Source: Desarmillaria ectypa (Eukaryota > Basidiomycota > Agaricomycetes > Agaricales > Physalacriaceae). Taken from it: a stretch of DNA of 64,000 nt. The DNA is taken from positions 1,054,001 through 1,118,000 of the forward strand of contig JAUDYN010000010.1 of NCBI GenBank assembly GCA_030407005.1. Reading direction: 5' to 3'. Under the pieces are notes generated by a model that saw only the letters and a list, made by a program, of their open reading frames with translations, was not told the DNA's origin and searched no databases. This document shows, in pieces, positions 47,741-60,958 of the stretch (positions are counted from its first letter, which is position 1; the number at the start of each line of letters is the position of its first letter). The position numbers were made by a program, and so were the translations under genes.

Positions 47741-49237
47741 ATGTTCCCAGAGACCCTTTGGTGCCTTCTCAATGTTGCCATTGTCGTCGCACAAACAAAA
47801 CAGCAGCTTTCTCTAAATACTGTGTCTTCGTTCAATGAATCGTCGACATTTACGCTACCGGAATCAAGCAGCCTTACAGTTTCGGTCGCCTTGTGTTCTT
47901 TAGCTTCTTCAGCTCGATTTTTCGTCACAAATACGTCGGCAGACGCAGATAACCCTGGTCCCAATGGTGGCACCGACGTATACGAAATATTACTGAATGA
48001 GGGATACGGCAATTTTGCGGGTGTATTTACGAATGGAGGTGTGTTGTTGGCGGAGAATACTAGCGAAGCTATCTTCGAAGTAGGCGTGTCAGAAAGTGGT
48101 GGGTACTCATTACATCTCTTGATAATGCAAATGCTAATCTATTCTTTTAGAACCAATGCATAAAATTTTAACGGACCCTCCATCACTGGGGGATACCACG
48201 GCGACCCAGGCTATCATATTTTCTCCTGTTTTCTTGGAAACATACTCAGAAGTGCCAACCTACCCAAACTACTCTCTACCACCCGCGAACCTCTCAGTAC
48301 CTACGATGTTTTCCACGTCCAACAATTTCTCGCTGATTTTTTCAGAGACGTCAGGATCTAGTCCATTGACATCTATAATGCAGACAGGCTGCGCGTTGCA
48401 GAGTCAAAATTCCACTGGAAATATTCTTGACCAAACCTTATGGCTTCCAAATGAAGATGGTTGGCGAACACAGTGGATTATCGACGATTTGATGCCTGCA
48501 ACGAATTATACCGCCTATGTTGTAATTGACAACACCACCGTCAGTGGACCCATGTACTTTTTAACAAAATCTGGTGCGCTTATACTAACAATATGCGCTA
48601 ACCCGTCTCACTGCTGGCCATAGAGTCTTTCTCTTGTCCACTATTATCCAACCTGCCGTATTGCCCCAACATCGCGTATGCGGTACCTCTCTCACAACCA
48701 TCACCACAATCAACCTACGATTCTACCAATCTCCCTTCACAAATATCAGACCCCCTCATATCCTCATTGACCAACTTTACTACAACACTTACGACCTTTG
48801 CCTGCGGCCGCGACGACTATTCGCCTCTTGTGTCTTGTAATGATTGTCAGCGGGAATATCGGAGATGGCTTTGTACCATCAGCTTCCCCCGCTGTGGAGA
48901 GGCAAACTCAAATAACGGGACCATGGTGGCTTCCAATGGTGCTCAAAAGGTCTTCTCAGCCTTGTTATCCCAGCCAACGACAGTCGCGCCTAGAAATTCA
49001 AACTTTCCGTCTTTCAACGATACTTATACAGCGCTATTACCATGCTTGGAGCGTTGCAATGCTGCTGACCGGGCTTGTCCAAGCTTCCTTGGCTTCCGAT
49101 GTCCAACGGCGCAGTTCAATGCTTCAAGCAGCTATGGTGTAGGGTATATTGATAGTGGCATAGAGGGCGTAGAGGGCCGAGGATCTTCGGGGACTTCGCA
49201 GGATCGCTATGGGAACGTTTGGTGTAACTATGGATAA
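47741..49237 (+). CDS. MID1: Mid1, stretch-activated Ca2+ channel subunit
   Basis: Partner of the Cch1 channel in the high-affinity calcium influx system at the plasma membrane. Three exons: 47741-48098, 48151-48573, 48624-49237; 464 aa. ATG 47741 was chosen because it opens a signal peptide (MFPETLWCLLNVAIVVAQ). Many N-glycosylation sites (NES, NTS, NYS, NLS, NFS, NYT, NTT). The Cys-rich C-terminal half (FACGRDDYSPLVSCNDC, WLCTISFPRCGE, LPCLERCNAADRACPSFLGF) and the ending YGNVWCNYG are the Mid1 hallmark. Length is shorter than yeast Mid1 but within the range expected for the family. Confidence 0.9.
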
Positions 49238-49403
49238 GGGCAAGAATTTGCTGTATTTTTGCGTGCTACAATTTATCATTTCTTTTCCAGTTCTGTTTTC
49301 AGAGACGAGAACAAGTATCATCTATTGAATTCCAGACTTAGCTGTAGGTAAGATGAAGGTGCATAAGGCGACTTGTTACACGTGAACTACTGTCGTATTG
49401 GTG

Positions 49404-51183
49404 CTACAGCGTCTTGGCTTCCTCCTGATCGAGGTCCAGGGTTGACCATGCCCACGCCCAACCTTCTTTCACCTTCTCCATCATGTCTTCCATCTGCCTG
49501 GGTTTTAGACGGTCGCCGCCATCTCAGATATCTTCGAACCCTGGTGCGTTGAATTCATATAGGAGCCCCTCAGTTTTCGCGGTAGTGAGGATATAATTGC
49601 CATATGGTTGACGGATCTTGTTGTAAGCGGCCAGTACCTTTGGAATTGATTCCAGTGTTGCTGCTGATTTGGACAACAGGGACCCAAGAACATACGCGTC
49701 CTGCCGATATGTAGAACTTTCGAATCCGGTCATTCGAAGGATGGGGGGCGTACCTCGACAGCTTGTCCTGCCCCTGCGCCGAGATGCGGTGTCATGGCGT
49801 GAGCCTGCACAAACATAGATTGAATACCACACATACTCCGTCTACAACTGTCGTACCGCGTCACCGAGGAGTACAACTCGGTCAGAAGCGTACAAATCCA
49901 ATGGGTTGAGCGCATGTATGGCCCATACTGTGGGGTTATCAATGCACTGTATTGGCGCGCAATCAGTCAAATCGTCTTTTGAAACGTGATGGGATTTTAT
50001 TCGCCTGTAGAAGAACCTTTACTTCGTCCTCCCAGTCCAAGAAATTGGACATCATCGTGTCTTTGTTTGCTTCTGCAACGAAAGGTCCATCGAATGGTTT
50101 ACCTTCGTCTGACAGGACCGAACTAAATGCGACAACATTGATGAACCGGCTTTGTGATATTGGGTATACAACGACGTGCTTAGGAAATATCAGACCGACG
50201 TCCGGAAGGGGGTTGCGCACTGCCAGTCACCTTGTTTTTCCCGCAGTACTAGCCTCATGTAAGTGTTGGTACTGCCTTGGATATACACACTCACCATCAT
50301 TCGCTTCTTTAGTGCACGATGTCCGGGGCATTGTTTTGCAAGCTCTTCAACAGGAAATAGCCCTCTATACGCAAGGGTCCCTGAGAAAACGGGTGCGATA
50401 ATTTTGCTATCGATTTCTGGATAGAGTTTGGCCATCAGCTTCGTTCGGACGATACTTTTAATTCCATCAGCTGCGATGAGCAGATTACAAAAAGCAGCGC
50501 GCCCGTTTTGGAATTCGAGTTGGATTCCATCTTTAGTTTCTGAATAACTAACCAGCCGATGGGACAGATGGCATGTAACTCCGGAGGGTAGGTTTTTCAA
50601 GAGCGCCTTCTGAACATCGTGGCGATGGAATCCACCTAGTAAGCTTATCAAAATGGAGGGCGGTCATAGGACCGAAGGACCCGCCTGCGAAAAAGGCGCC
50701 TGTCATGTCTCGTCATAAACTGATTGATGGCAGCGCCCTTCTCTGACCTGTAGACATAAGCTCGTAGAGGTCGGACCCAGACGCTAAATCCCCTCGCCGA
50801 AACATGAATAAAGGGCCTACGAGGTAAGATCAGTGTCCTCACGATCCGGTACACGCAGCGACTATTTCGCACCAGACTCGTCCTGAGGCTTTTCGTCAGT
50901 TATCTCTAAGAAATCTTTCTCCAATCCGAGGGTCTTCAAAATAGTCCATGTACGGTATCACAACATGATGCCAGCTCCAATTTCGGTCAGTCTAGACGCG
51001 GATTCATAGAGCTCGACCTCCAACGATTTATAATCTTTGAGCGCGATAGCGCACGTAAGGCCCCCAATGCCCCCTCCGCTGCCGGTTGTTGAAACCCGGT
51101 AATCTTAAGCTTAAGTACTTTCGAAAGTGACAGTGATAGACATACATGATAGCAACACGAAGCTTCTGATTCAGTTCTGCCAT
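49404..51183 (-). pseudogene. FAD-dependent monooxygenase (salicylate hydroxylase-like), disrupted
   Basis: Group A flavin monooxygenase. Start MAELNQKLRVAIM at 51183; Rossmann fingerprint SGGGIGGLTCAIAL after an intron; GGFHRHDVQKALL; FCNLLIAADGIKS; VVLLGDAVH; and MTPHLGAGAGQAVEDAYVL. Two in-frame TGA codons break conserved parts: one near 50,965 in GAGIML-stop-YRTW where Trp is expected, and one at about 49,524 in GFEDI-stop-DGGD, after which homologous C-terminal coding (EKVKEGWAWAWSTL) continues to a TAG at 49404. The middle (50.6-50.9 kb) does not give a clean exon chain. Confidence 0.75.
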
Positions 51184-51715
51184 TCGTTCTGGGGTGAGTA
51201 TTGGGGTTTGAGTGAAGTCACTGAGTTAGGTCCAACTCACACGCCGCTGAGTATTTGTGAGGATTGAATGGTCAGATGCTACCCATGATGCATCACTCCA
51301 AGGAAATTGGACGCCAGAACAAGAATAATATTCGCAGATTATAAAGATGCGCTGACCGTGGTGAATTACTGTTTAGGTTGTCGGGAGATCGGTATCCGTG
51401 TTACCGCGAACTGTATGGCGCCGGAGATTAGCTTTCAGCGAATTGTGTGGCGCTGACAGCAATTATGTGTTTTTGTGCTTGGCATAGTGGTACTGGTACA
51501 AGGAACGAATACAATGACTGTAGTGAAGAGAGTAGGTGAATTCAAGAATATGGCCATACAAGGCGTGTAAAATCGCCATGACTATGACAAATAAAAGTTA
51601 ATATGTTGTCGCCACCCCAAGTTGAAATATGCCACTCGAGTCGTCTCTGTAGGGGAAAATTGTAAATACCCACAAGGAAATTATGAAAGTGGTTACATAC
51701 AAATAAACAAATAAT
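51184..51715. other. Intergenic region
   Basis: No gene recognised. Holds the upstream region of the monooxygenase remnant and the 3' side of the zinc-finger gene. Confidence 0.5.
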
Positions 51716-52516
51716 TTAGTGATGCACCCATCGAGTCTCCCCTTGTGCTAAGGGACATCTGTGATTGCCCAACGTCTTAGCAGTTGAGAAAAACCTCCCA
51801 CAAACATCACATGAGAACTCGCAAATCTTGTTATGCTTAGCGACTTCGTGCCTAAGTCGATCATGCTGACGCGAAAACCACTCATTGCATCCCAAGGTAC
51901 AAGGGAACGACACCCGCGGTTTCGGTTTGTGAGCTTCTGTATGTACCTTCAGGGTATATTGACTTGTGAAGCGGCGGCCGCATCCAGCTACAAGGCAGGG
52001 GTATCTTCTACGTTGAGCAGCATCTTCGCTATCATTCGCCCTGGACGCAGAGGGGGCAGGCTTCTTGGGAGGAACATGTTGGATCACCTCGTGTGAGCCA
52101 CTCGGAAAACGAGAGGAGATCCCTTGATGTCTTGATCTATCCTGCGGTAGCGAAGAGTACGACATATTTTGGGAGATTGATTCCGTGGAAGCCGAATTTA
52201 TCGAGTGGCCAAATTGGAGATCAAATACGTTCTGGCAATCGTCTGAGAGCGCGGGTGAGGAGAATCCCACTATGTCTAAGCATGAGATTGATATCACGAA
52301 GAAGAAACCGAACCAAGCCAACTTACGATCTGGAGTTTGTAGGTCTACAGAATTCGGAGACCACGATGAGGGTGCCGCTCCTATTTCGCCTGCGGAAAAG
52401 TACGGTGGAAGGGCGGAAACATCGCGTTCCGGATGATGTGACCATGACGGAGGAGAGTTTGCGTATGTGTAGGCTTCTGATACACAACGCTCAGAAAAAG
52501 CACCAGTGAAAAGCAA
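51716..52516 (-). CDS. C2H2 zinc-finger protein
   Basis: The C-terminal part carries fingers YPCLVAGCGRRFTSQYTLKVH...H, FPCTLGCNEWFSRQHDRLRH...H and a third FSCDVCGRFFSTAKTLGNHRC that ends in Cys rather than His. A 57-nt intron with GTAAGT donor (near 52,330) is a multiple of three, so the frame is open with or without it. The N-terminal half is Ser/Pro-rich and low in conservation. Likely DNA-binding transcription factor. No ATG begins this frame; the start probably lies in an upstream exon or at an ATG in another frame (MFPPFHRTFPQ, near 52,420). Confidence 0.75.
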   Translation of the reverse strand: MLFTGAFSERCVSEAYTYANSPPSWSHHPERDVSALPPYFSAGEIGAAPSSWSPNSVDLQTPDRKLAWFGFFFVISISCLDIVGFSSPALSDDCQNVFDLQFGHSINSASTESISQNMSYSSLPQDRSRHQGISSRFPSGSHEVIQHVPPKKPAPSASRANDSEDAAQRRRYPCLVAGCGRRFTSQYTLKVHTEAHKPKPRVSFPCTLGCNEWFSRQHDRLRHEVAKHNKICEFSCDVCGRFFSTAKTLGNHRCPLAQGETRWVHH

Positions 52517-55500
52517 TCAAACGAACCGCGTTGATGGTACGGGATTTGTTTTAATGAAGAATGAAATTGAGAAGCTAAGCGAGTCAGGTAAGACATGGCA
52601 GTAGGCGAATAACCATGCGTACGGATAACGTACTAGCTCCATGAGCCTTGGAAGGCAGTGCTGAGGGGGGAATATTGTTCCAACAATCATAGGCACCTAA
52701 AGCGCCTACAGAGATACTTAGTACATTGACAACGATAATTGGGGGAAATGGGTTTACTGTCTGACGGTAAGAGGCAAAGACTTTCGTTTCCAGGAGCAAA
52801 ACTGGAATTGCGATTGTGTTCATCTGAAAGACCAGTTGGAATGTATGGATTCATAATTTGTGAGTTGTTGTAGTAACCTAGACTTATAGTTAGAAGTGTT
52901 AAAGTAAAGGGGAACATTGAGGCGTACCAACAGGCCCATAACCAGTCATGACAAAATGGAAGGGAAGTTGAAGTTGTGTGGACGAAGGATGTTTTATAAT
53001 ATGACGGTCTAAGACATAATGCAATGATCAGCAGGAGTTCCAATGACTGTGGCTGAGAAACCTGTGTTACATTATACGAAACGCGATCCAGTGGACAGAC
53101 AAAGCGGGGTAGTTGAAGGAAAGAGCGGGAAACAATATATGACCGTATTTATAGGAACGGAGAACGCGTGATGGCATGGATCAATACATCCCCTTGTCAA
53201 CTCTTAATACACCTCGAATTTCGTCCAGGTCGGCTTCACGGACGTCAGGGGTGCTGACTAATCAAGTGCCTTTCATTGGTCAGTTTATTGACTGTTAGGG
53301 TCATATCTAACGGACCTCTTTTTCGGATCAGACTCTCGTTCAGAAATAGCTTTGGAGATTCTTCTCAAAAGTCTAGGTCTGCACACAGCACTTTCTGTCG
53401 GTTCCCTCAATATTTCTCCTGCTTACGGAGCTATCCCGACACTCTATCAATAGTGGACACTGGCAATGCTAAATGCTGTGCTCCTAGCGCGACGGATCCA
53501 ATGCGGGTCAAAATCGTATACACGCTTTGTTACCCGCCAAGCTTAAGAAAAGACTTTCGTGCTCCCTCCTTGTCTTGCCTGAATTTCTCGGAAATGATAC
53601 ACGAAGCGATCAACGATCTTCACCTTCGATCGTGTCGATCTTCCAAATTTCCAGGCATAGGCCAGTACGCACTGGACGGTCTGGACCTCTTCGACTCAGC
53701 AAAAAACGCCACATCTCAGGCTCACGGAATAACGCATCGACGCATCATTTTCTGAGGATGGCGGAATGCTAGGTCGAATATACTTTCGAGTGCCTTGTTG
53801 CAGTCGTCTCAGTCTAGGGAGCTCTGGAACATGCATCACATCGATCTTGAGGCAGAAATACGCCCCTTTGAAAGGCGTGCAGCGGGTGAAAGAATACTTG
53901 GTGCATAGGTGATAGTTGGGTGTTTGTCGGTCACCAGGGCCCGCTGGTATTGAACCCTTATGATGTCAATATGTCCCTTCTCCCTGATTTTGACCGTTCC
54001 ATTCAATCGGATTCACATCAGCTTAATATTGGGGCTGCATGAACCCAGCGAGCGCTTCCTTTTGCTGCCGAGCAAGCTCAGCCAGCGAAACATGGGCGGG
54101 CTTGCAAAATGGAATTCAGGAACTATACGCCACAGGATTGCCGCCTGTAGCTGTCGCGGAAACCGTTGTTATTATCGAGGACACTTGGATTCGTATGTAA
54201 CACTGACTATGCAGTATAATAACCGGCGAGCAAGACTCAGTTGTTTGGCCATGGACTAATGAAGCTTGCTTGAACGAAGAACGGTTCTCTGGAACCTCAT
54301 ATTGTCTCGAATTATCAAAACGTATCATTTCGTTATAGAATTTCTAGACTTTTGTCCTTGTACATGATCATCTCCGGCGCATTTTCATTTGTCACTATAC
54401 CCCAGTTGGGTTCGTATACTTATCAGCTGTACTAGCCTTCCGTAAGGATTTCGAGTTTTTGCCGGTTTGCTCGGACGACTCATGATGTTGTTCATTATTT
54501 CTCCGGTGTTAAAACTTTGGAATGTCAAACTGTAGAGGAGAAATTTTAGCGGTACAGTCATACTCCATAAGCTATTTTCTGGCTACGGTACCGCGGGGCG
54601 GTACTTAGATACTCATGTTTTCTTCCCGTAAGCGGGTCAGGGTCGACTAACCGTCAAAGCAGTTAGTCGCCGGATCGCCGGAAGATATTCCTTTCCGCCG
54701 AACAGCCCTCAAGAGGTTTAAGTAGATTCAGATGAAGATTCATTACATTTGAAACCAAGATGTATATCTTGATACTAATGATGTCTTCCGCTGCCGTGGA
54801 TTGAGTTTCCCCATTGTATAATAGACTCTCGTATCGACGCCGCATAGGCGCCTGGTCGTCCCCCATGTCCAAGGATATCAACAAGTCGACAACCCTGGTA
54901 ATTCAGGAACGTCGCGCCGTGTCGTAGTGGGATGTCATTTGCTTGTCCTCTTAGCTCCAGTGTGGCCGACCTTGACCGTCGACGTCATACAGAAAAGGAA
55001 TAGTTTGAAGCAGGGGTGCCTCCCTGCTTCTGCCGCATTTGTTGGCAGGTGGGTTATGAGTCATCTTGAGAGATTATCGTATGAGGAAAATTGTAAAGAA
55101 AATTTCAATACCAAACGTCATAAAGACTAATAAAACGGATGCCTCCTACCCGCCTCCTACGTAGTAGAAGGTTGTATGATCATTGTATCTCCAGGCTCCG
55201 ACCCCCTCCTGCTTTAAGTAATCATTCTGACGTTCAAGCAACATAGAACCTCTGAAAAGAAGTGAGAAAAGTGGAAAATCGACATACATCCATCACCTTC
55301 ACTTATATTGCCTGAGCTGTGACTTTCATCCTATAGAGCACGAAGTCAAGCAGAATTAGGCAGCGTGAAAGACAACGTTCGAATAGGTTCAGAAAAAGAA
55401 AACGGCATAAATGTTAGGTAGCGACGATCTCATGTATTTGGCGCTGTATCTTCGATCATCCTCGAAAGTTGCCTTGTAGTACTCTTGTGAGGTCTAAATA

Positions 55501-57052
55501 CTCTCAGTATTTTTACCCCTAAATATGCAGAAAATATTCAAAGTTTCTTTTCAGAATTTTTGTAGAAAAAAACCGTGTAAATATTTAGAACTTTTCACTG
55601 TATTTGGCAAATTTTGCAGAAAGCAGTGAAAAAAAAAACAAAGAAAAAACATTGCGTATTTTCTATGTATTCATAGATAAAAATACAGTCGTTCATCCAG
55701 TGAACAGTTGTCCCGCCCATTTCGAACGGGCATCAAAGGTCCTAAAGATATGCATAAGTTTCAATTGAAATGGACAGATTCGAAGCTATCCTCTCGTTGT
55801 AGTGGAGAAGTGACGGGCAGGAGAAGGTCGAGGCATCAGGAAGAAATTCTCCGTGGATTACTGGATCTTTTGGGGGAGGGGGGCATTTATAAAAAGAAGT
55901 TCCGTCTCCAAGTCACAGGAACCATAAGAATGTACCGGTAAACAAGGGTATATGTCAGCCTTCTGACAGCCACTTGCTTTAGGGCTATCCTTCATGGAAC
56001 AGTGGTAGTCGCTCAAGTCGAAAGAAAATAAGGCGTTAAGTTGGATATAAGATGGACTTGCAAGAAATAGAAGTTTCGTAAGCCAGTGCCACAACCTCGA
56101 GAAGTTGTGAACAGGGCACGCCTGAGTATGGCTTACACTTCCACATCGCCGTTGGTTGTTCCCGCCGCCAGAGAGGTGGCGCAGAGGTGGCGCAGGGCCG
56201 CGGGATTCTTGCTAGATTCAGCATCACAGTGAGTAACTGTGTGGTCAAGAAAATCAACGAGCCAGGCTGAAGGGGCGAAAGCAGGCAGAGAAGCAATGGA
56301 TTACGGTGGACGGCGGGCTCTCGTAAGTCCAGATGCGGAGAACTTGTGCTAAAATTGTTTTTCGGTTTTGGTAAGCGCTCGACATACAAGACCGATGGCA
56401 CGAAGACCTGCCTCCCTTGAATCGTGTACGGGTCATCAGAAGGGCTGAGACGAGACAAGAAGGGTTGCTGCCAACACGAAGGAAAAGAGTAGCGGCGACC
56501 AGTTCCCTTGTCCCTTATTCGGGATTGAACTTTGGAAGAAAAAATGCAAAGGGTTTGCCAAGCGGATAAGCAAAGAATAACGCGTTGGAGTTACTAGCTA
56601 AATTTGAGAAGTTGTGCGCTATGTGCGGCGGAACGGGTCACGGACCACGGTGGCAAGCTGTAAGTGTGATCCAAGAAGGGGGGCAATAAATAGTCTGTCA
56701 GAGCAAGTTCTTGGACTCAGACCCTCGGTGTTACCTTGTCAGGTTTTCTGTACTCTGTCCTGGGGACCTGCTTATTTAACCCTAACCCCATGTTTAAGCC
56801 TCCGGACCGGCTCTCGGCCGGCCTAGTCATACTGGAACTAATCTAGGCAACTATTGAAACTCAGCAGGGCAGCCTAGGTCGTCTTAGACGTTCCCCCAGC
56901 GATAATTTCCTACCAACAACGAGCGCACAGTCGGCACATTTCGTAGCAGAGCAGCCTTCTTTGTCTTTTGCAGCATCCAAGTCCAACTGGAGCTTGTACA
57001 CGGGCTTCTAGCCCTGTTTCAGCAATCCATTTATCTCGCTCACTGTATAACG
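52517..57052. other. Gene-poor region
   Basis: About 4.5 kb without a recognisable gene. Minus-strand frames at 52,584-53,043 encode hydrophobic segments (MFPFTLTLLTISLG; IIVVNVLSISVGALGAY) that could be remnants of a membrane protein. A plus frame at 53,276-53,755 has no domain. A very A/T-rich patch with A-runs lies at about 55,500-55,690. The last 150 bp before 57,053 should contain the promoter of the demethylase gene. Confidence 0.4.
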
Positions 57053-60000
57053 ATGTCATCCTCTCGGATACCATCTCTTACCAGCTCCCTTAGTTCGAGG
57101 TCATGCACACCTTGCCCTCCAGTCATTCAACCTGACCATTTCTTTGGTGCCGATGACTCTCTGCCATCACCCACCTCCGTCGGAAGGCCCTGGCTGACAC
57201 CCGAAGATGATCCACTGGCACATCGAGGGATACCGGTATTTAAGCCGACAATAGATGAATTCAGGGATTTTGAGGATTACATGAAGAAAGTCGAGTGCTG
57301 GGGTGAACGGAGTGGTATCATTAAGATTATACCTCCGAAGGAATGGTGCGTAACGGCACCCTGGCCTGTCTGTCATTCCTGACCACTCCTTAGGTCGGAA
57401 TCTCTGCCACCGATAAAGGAACAACTCAATAATGTGAAGATATCATCACCCATCGAGCAACACATGCAGGGACGCGCTGGCCTCTTCCGGGTGGAAAACA
57501 TGATGAGAAGGAAGTACATGAGTGTACGTGAGTGGGTAGAGATGTGCGACAAGGAAGATTATCGTGCACCGGGCGTCCACGAAGTCGGTCTTCACGGAAG
57601 AAGCGGTGTCAAGACAAAGACGCGACGATCTAAGCGTTTTTCGGACAACATGAAAGCGGAATCGGTTGACGCCGAGGATCAGGTCGTCATTAAGGAGGAA
57701 CCCAACGAAGCACCCAGAATCTATGACGACGGCCCAGGATACGCCAACGCGCCTATTATTGTCGAACCACTGCAAAGCACGACCCTTGATCCCTCTACCC
57801 TTGAAAAAGGGAAATCGAAGATGTCTGCGAAGAGGCCACCCGGACGAAAAAAGACAACAACTGAGAAAGCTGCGGAACGGTCAGCTCGCGATGCAGCTTT
57901 CTTGAAAATATTTGATCCCTATACACATTGGTTGCCACCAGGCACAACGCCATCGGACTACACCCCGGAGTTCTGTCACATACTCGAAAGGCAGTTTTGG
58001 CGTAGTTGTGGCTTGGGTAAACCGGCTTGGTATGGCGCCGATTCTCAGGGTAAGTAATACTCACACAAACTTCACAACTACTCTTCATTACTTTACCAGG
58101 GTCCCTATTCACCGATAAGACCCAGGTTTGGAACATTGGACACCTGGAATCTGCTTTAACGCGACTATTGCCTTCATCAAGCCAAGGATTACCTGGTGTG
58201 AACACACCCTATCTTTACTGGGGGATGTGGCGCGCATCGTTTGCCTGGCATGTCGAAGACATGGATCTTTTCAGCATCAACTATATTCACTTCGGAGCAC
58301 CCAAATTCTGGTATGCTATCCCGCAAGGCAGAGCAGGCGCTTTGGAGCAAACTATGCGAAGTGTGTTTCATTCTCTTTCCCTATGCTTTTTTCCACCCTA
58401 ACCCACCCGCTACAGGCTACTTCCCCAAGGATGGCCGTCAATGTTCACAATTCCTTCGCCATAAATCCTACCTCGCTTCCGCGACTCTGTTGGCACAGTC
58501 TTCATGTAGGCCAAATCATTGCGTACAGCACGCGGGAGAAATCATCATCACCTATCCACTGGGCTATCACGCTGGATTCAATCTAGGATTAAACTGTGCG
58601 GAAAGCGTAAATTTTGCTTTGGACAGCTGGATTAGCAAGGGAATTAAGGCTAAGGCTTGCGAATGTATCTCTGATAGGTCAGTTTCTAACAGCCCAAGCA
58701 TTTTCACGCCTTTGACTTGAATTGTTCAGTGTTCGCATCGACGTAGAACAGCTTCTAAGGGACCGTGAGGCCGAGCGCGAATTTCTCACTCCCACGCCGC
58801 CCCCGCAGCTCAAGCGATCGCCCACGAAAAAGGACATTTTGGTCATTATTCCAAGTTTGAAGACTGTCCGTCCCCCGAAGCGGCAGCATGAAGACGAGTT
58901 AGAGGCATTACCCAAAGCTAAGAAGGTTAAACTGACACCCACAAAGTCAATGAAGCCTCCAGCACCGGTCCCATCCACTTCGCAAGTGGTTATCAAAGTC
59001 CCGACGAAGGTTACGCTCAAGTTGGGGCCGCGACCTTCGGAGCCTGAATATTATCCATGCTGTTTATGCATATCCACGTCAGCGGAAGGCCTTCTTCGTG
59101 TCCAAGACCCACCTATTGGCCGCAAAGATGCCATGGATGCTGCTGGAAGTCCAAGTAAATGGATGGCCCACGAGAGCTGTGCTAACATTGTACCTGAAAC
59201 GTGGGTTGATGAATTAGACGGAACGGACGGGTTGAAAGAAAGGGTGGTGTTTGGTGTTGATGGAATCGTGAGGGACAGATGGAATCTTGTAAGACGTTTT
59301 GTGAGGCTACTAACGCAACAGGCATGTTTACTGACGGCGTCTTACAGAAATGTTCCGCCTGTACTAAGAGCAGACCCAAGGCACATGGAGCACCCATACA
59401 GTGTACCAAGGGGAAATGTCCGAAGGCGTTTCACGTGTCATGCGCTCGAGACGGAAAGGATCAAAATATTATCTTCGAGGTTTTGCGCGACGTGGAGAAG
59501 GAGGTGGTGCTCTTGGGTCCCAATGGCCCTGAGACTTCATCTGACCGGATGCAAGTTGACTCAGTAACTGGCCTTTCGATCGATGATTCACAGGTGCTGA
59601 AGGTGATCAAGAAGGTAGAGGTCCAAGTACTTTGCACACAACACAACCCCGTTAGTGTTGTGCTGTCTACAGTTCGTTTTAATTTCTTACTTTTTTGTTG
59701 CAGTTCATAGCCGCAGCCAAGAAAGCTTCGAAACAAGACAAAATTCGAAACGAACTCATGGCTTTACCTGACATGGCTCGTATAAAGATTCGAGTCAGTG
59801 CTGGCGTTTTCGAAGTCTCTTTGGTCCGTGTGATCGAGGAGACAGGTTCTGTGGAGGTTCTATGGGACCGTGGCTCGAAGAGGGAGTTCAAATGGGGCAG
59901 TGTAGTCTTCGGAAATACCGATGGCCCTGTTGTGCAAAAGCCTTCTGAAGCTGCAACCGAGCCCCGTAAGTCACATCATGTCCTGCTTCTGCAATGGGTC

Positions 60001-60614
60001 GCTCATAGAACCCTTTCATCGCAGCACCAGCAATAAATGCTGAAGGCTCGACTAGTCAAAATACCAAGTCGCCAGTGCCGGCTCAATCCGGATCTACCGC
60101 ACCGCCTAACTATGGTGCCAATCCATATGCATATTGGGGATACCAGGTCTCAGGTCAGCAGTCGGGTGCATCAGCCTATCCTTATCAAGGCTATTACACT
60201 ACAGCAGCCCAGTTTTATCCTTACACCACCCCTCAGCCGAAAGGATATTCAGGCAAGCTACAATGGCAGCAGCCATATCAAGGTCCGCCTAATGGTGGTT
60301 ACTATTACCCCAGCGCTCAATATCAGACGCAGACGGGTGCAACGAGCAGTCCCAAGATAGCCACAGCCGCTCCTCCTCCCGCTCCCCCTTCACTACCGCC
60401 CAAAACAGAGAACTCAATGGATGCGTCACCACCAGCCGACCCTCCGGCGGTTACACCGACGTCTGTATCACAAATGGTGACTCTTCCCGGTGATTTAGCA
60501 GCGTTGGTGACCATGCAGCCCGAACAACTGACAGCGGTGTTCCGTGACCAGCCGCAGCTAAGAGAGATGGTTTTAGCAGCGGTTGAGAACGCGAAACGGG
60601 AGTGTCCAGCGTAG
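57053..60614 (+). CDS. KDM4: JmjN/JmjC/PHD histone demethylase, KDM4-like
   Basis: Fe(II)/2-oxoglutarate dioxygenase predicted to demethylate histone H3 (K9/K36 in KDM4 relatives). Eight exons: 57053-57345, 57394-58049, 58100-58360, 58416-58677, 58730-59288, 59348-59650, 59704-59965, 60025-60614; 1061 aa with all phases consistent. JmjN at about residues 60-97 (GIPVFKPTIDEFRDFEDYM). JmjC iron ligands His367, Glu369 (FAWHVEDMDLFS) and His455 (YHAGFNLGLNCAES); structural zinc ligands Cys413, His419, Cys485, Cys487. A PHD (YPCCLCIST) and extended PHD (KCSACTKSRPKAHG, CPKAFHVSCARDG) follow, then a Tudor-like strand region (FEVSLVRVIEETGSVEVLWD). The tail is rich in Tyr/Pro/Gln. All catalytic residues are intact. 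Confidence 0.93.
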
Positions 60615-60958
60615 ATTATTATATCATTATGTTAGACTTTAAGGTTTTGTACTTTTATTGTAATTTCGAGCATTGACGTTGTATAATACAAAAGTTGGGA
60701 CAGCTATTGAACTGGTACGTTAATAGAAAAGGCCAGGGGTAGAAAGCTCCTATTGCAGTTGTAGTGTCGTTACTGGTCACAGACGTGACTTGTCACATCT
60801 AAAGTAAGCTTGGTCAAAGCGAAATTACTCATTTACGACTGCCTTGACCACCAGCGCTGTATTCACTATCTCTCATTGCTACTATCAGACACCTCCATAT
60901 TTGCTGTTGTATTAATTCTGGTCAGTCGGGATCTCTCAACATCAAGAATTCCATCAAT
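60615..60958. other. Intergenic region
   Basis: 344 bp between the KDM4-like stop and the NBS1-like start, both genes on the plus strand. Contains the demethylase 3' UTR and the NBS1 promoter; no motif identified. Confidence 0.5.

Noticed and set aside
52584..53043. Hydrophobic minus-strand frames that might be a membrane-protein gene
   Set aside because: No consistent exon chain, no ATG in the longer frame and no recognised family; kept only as a note on the gap.
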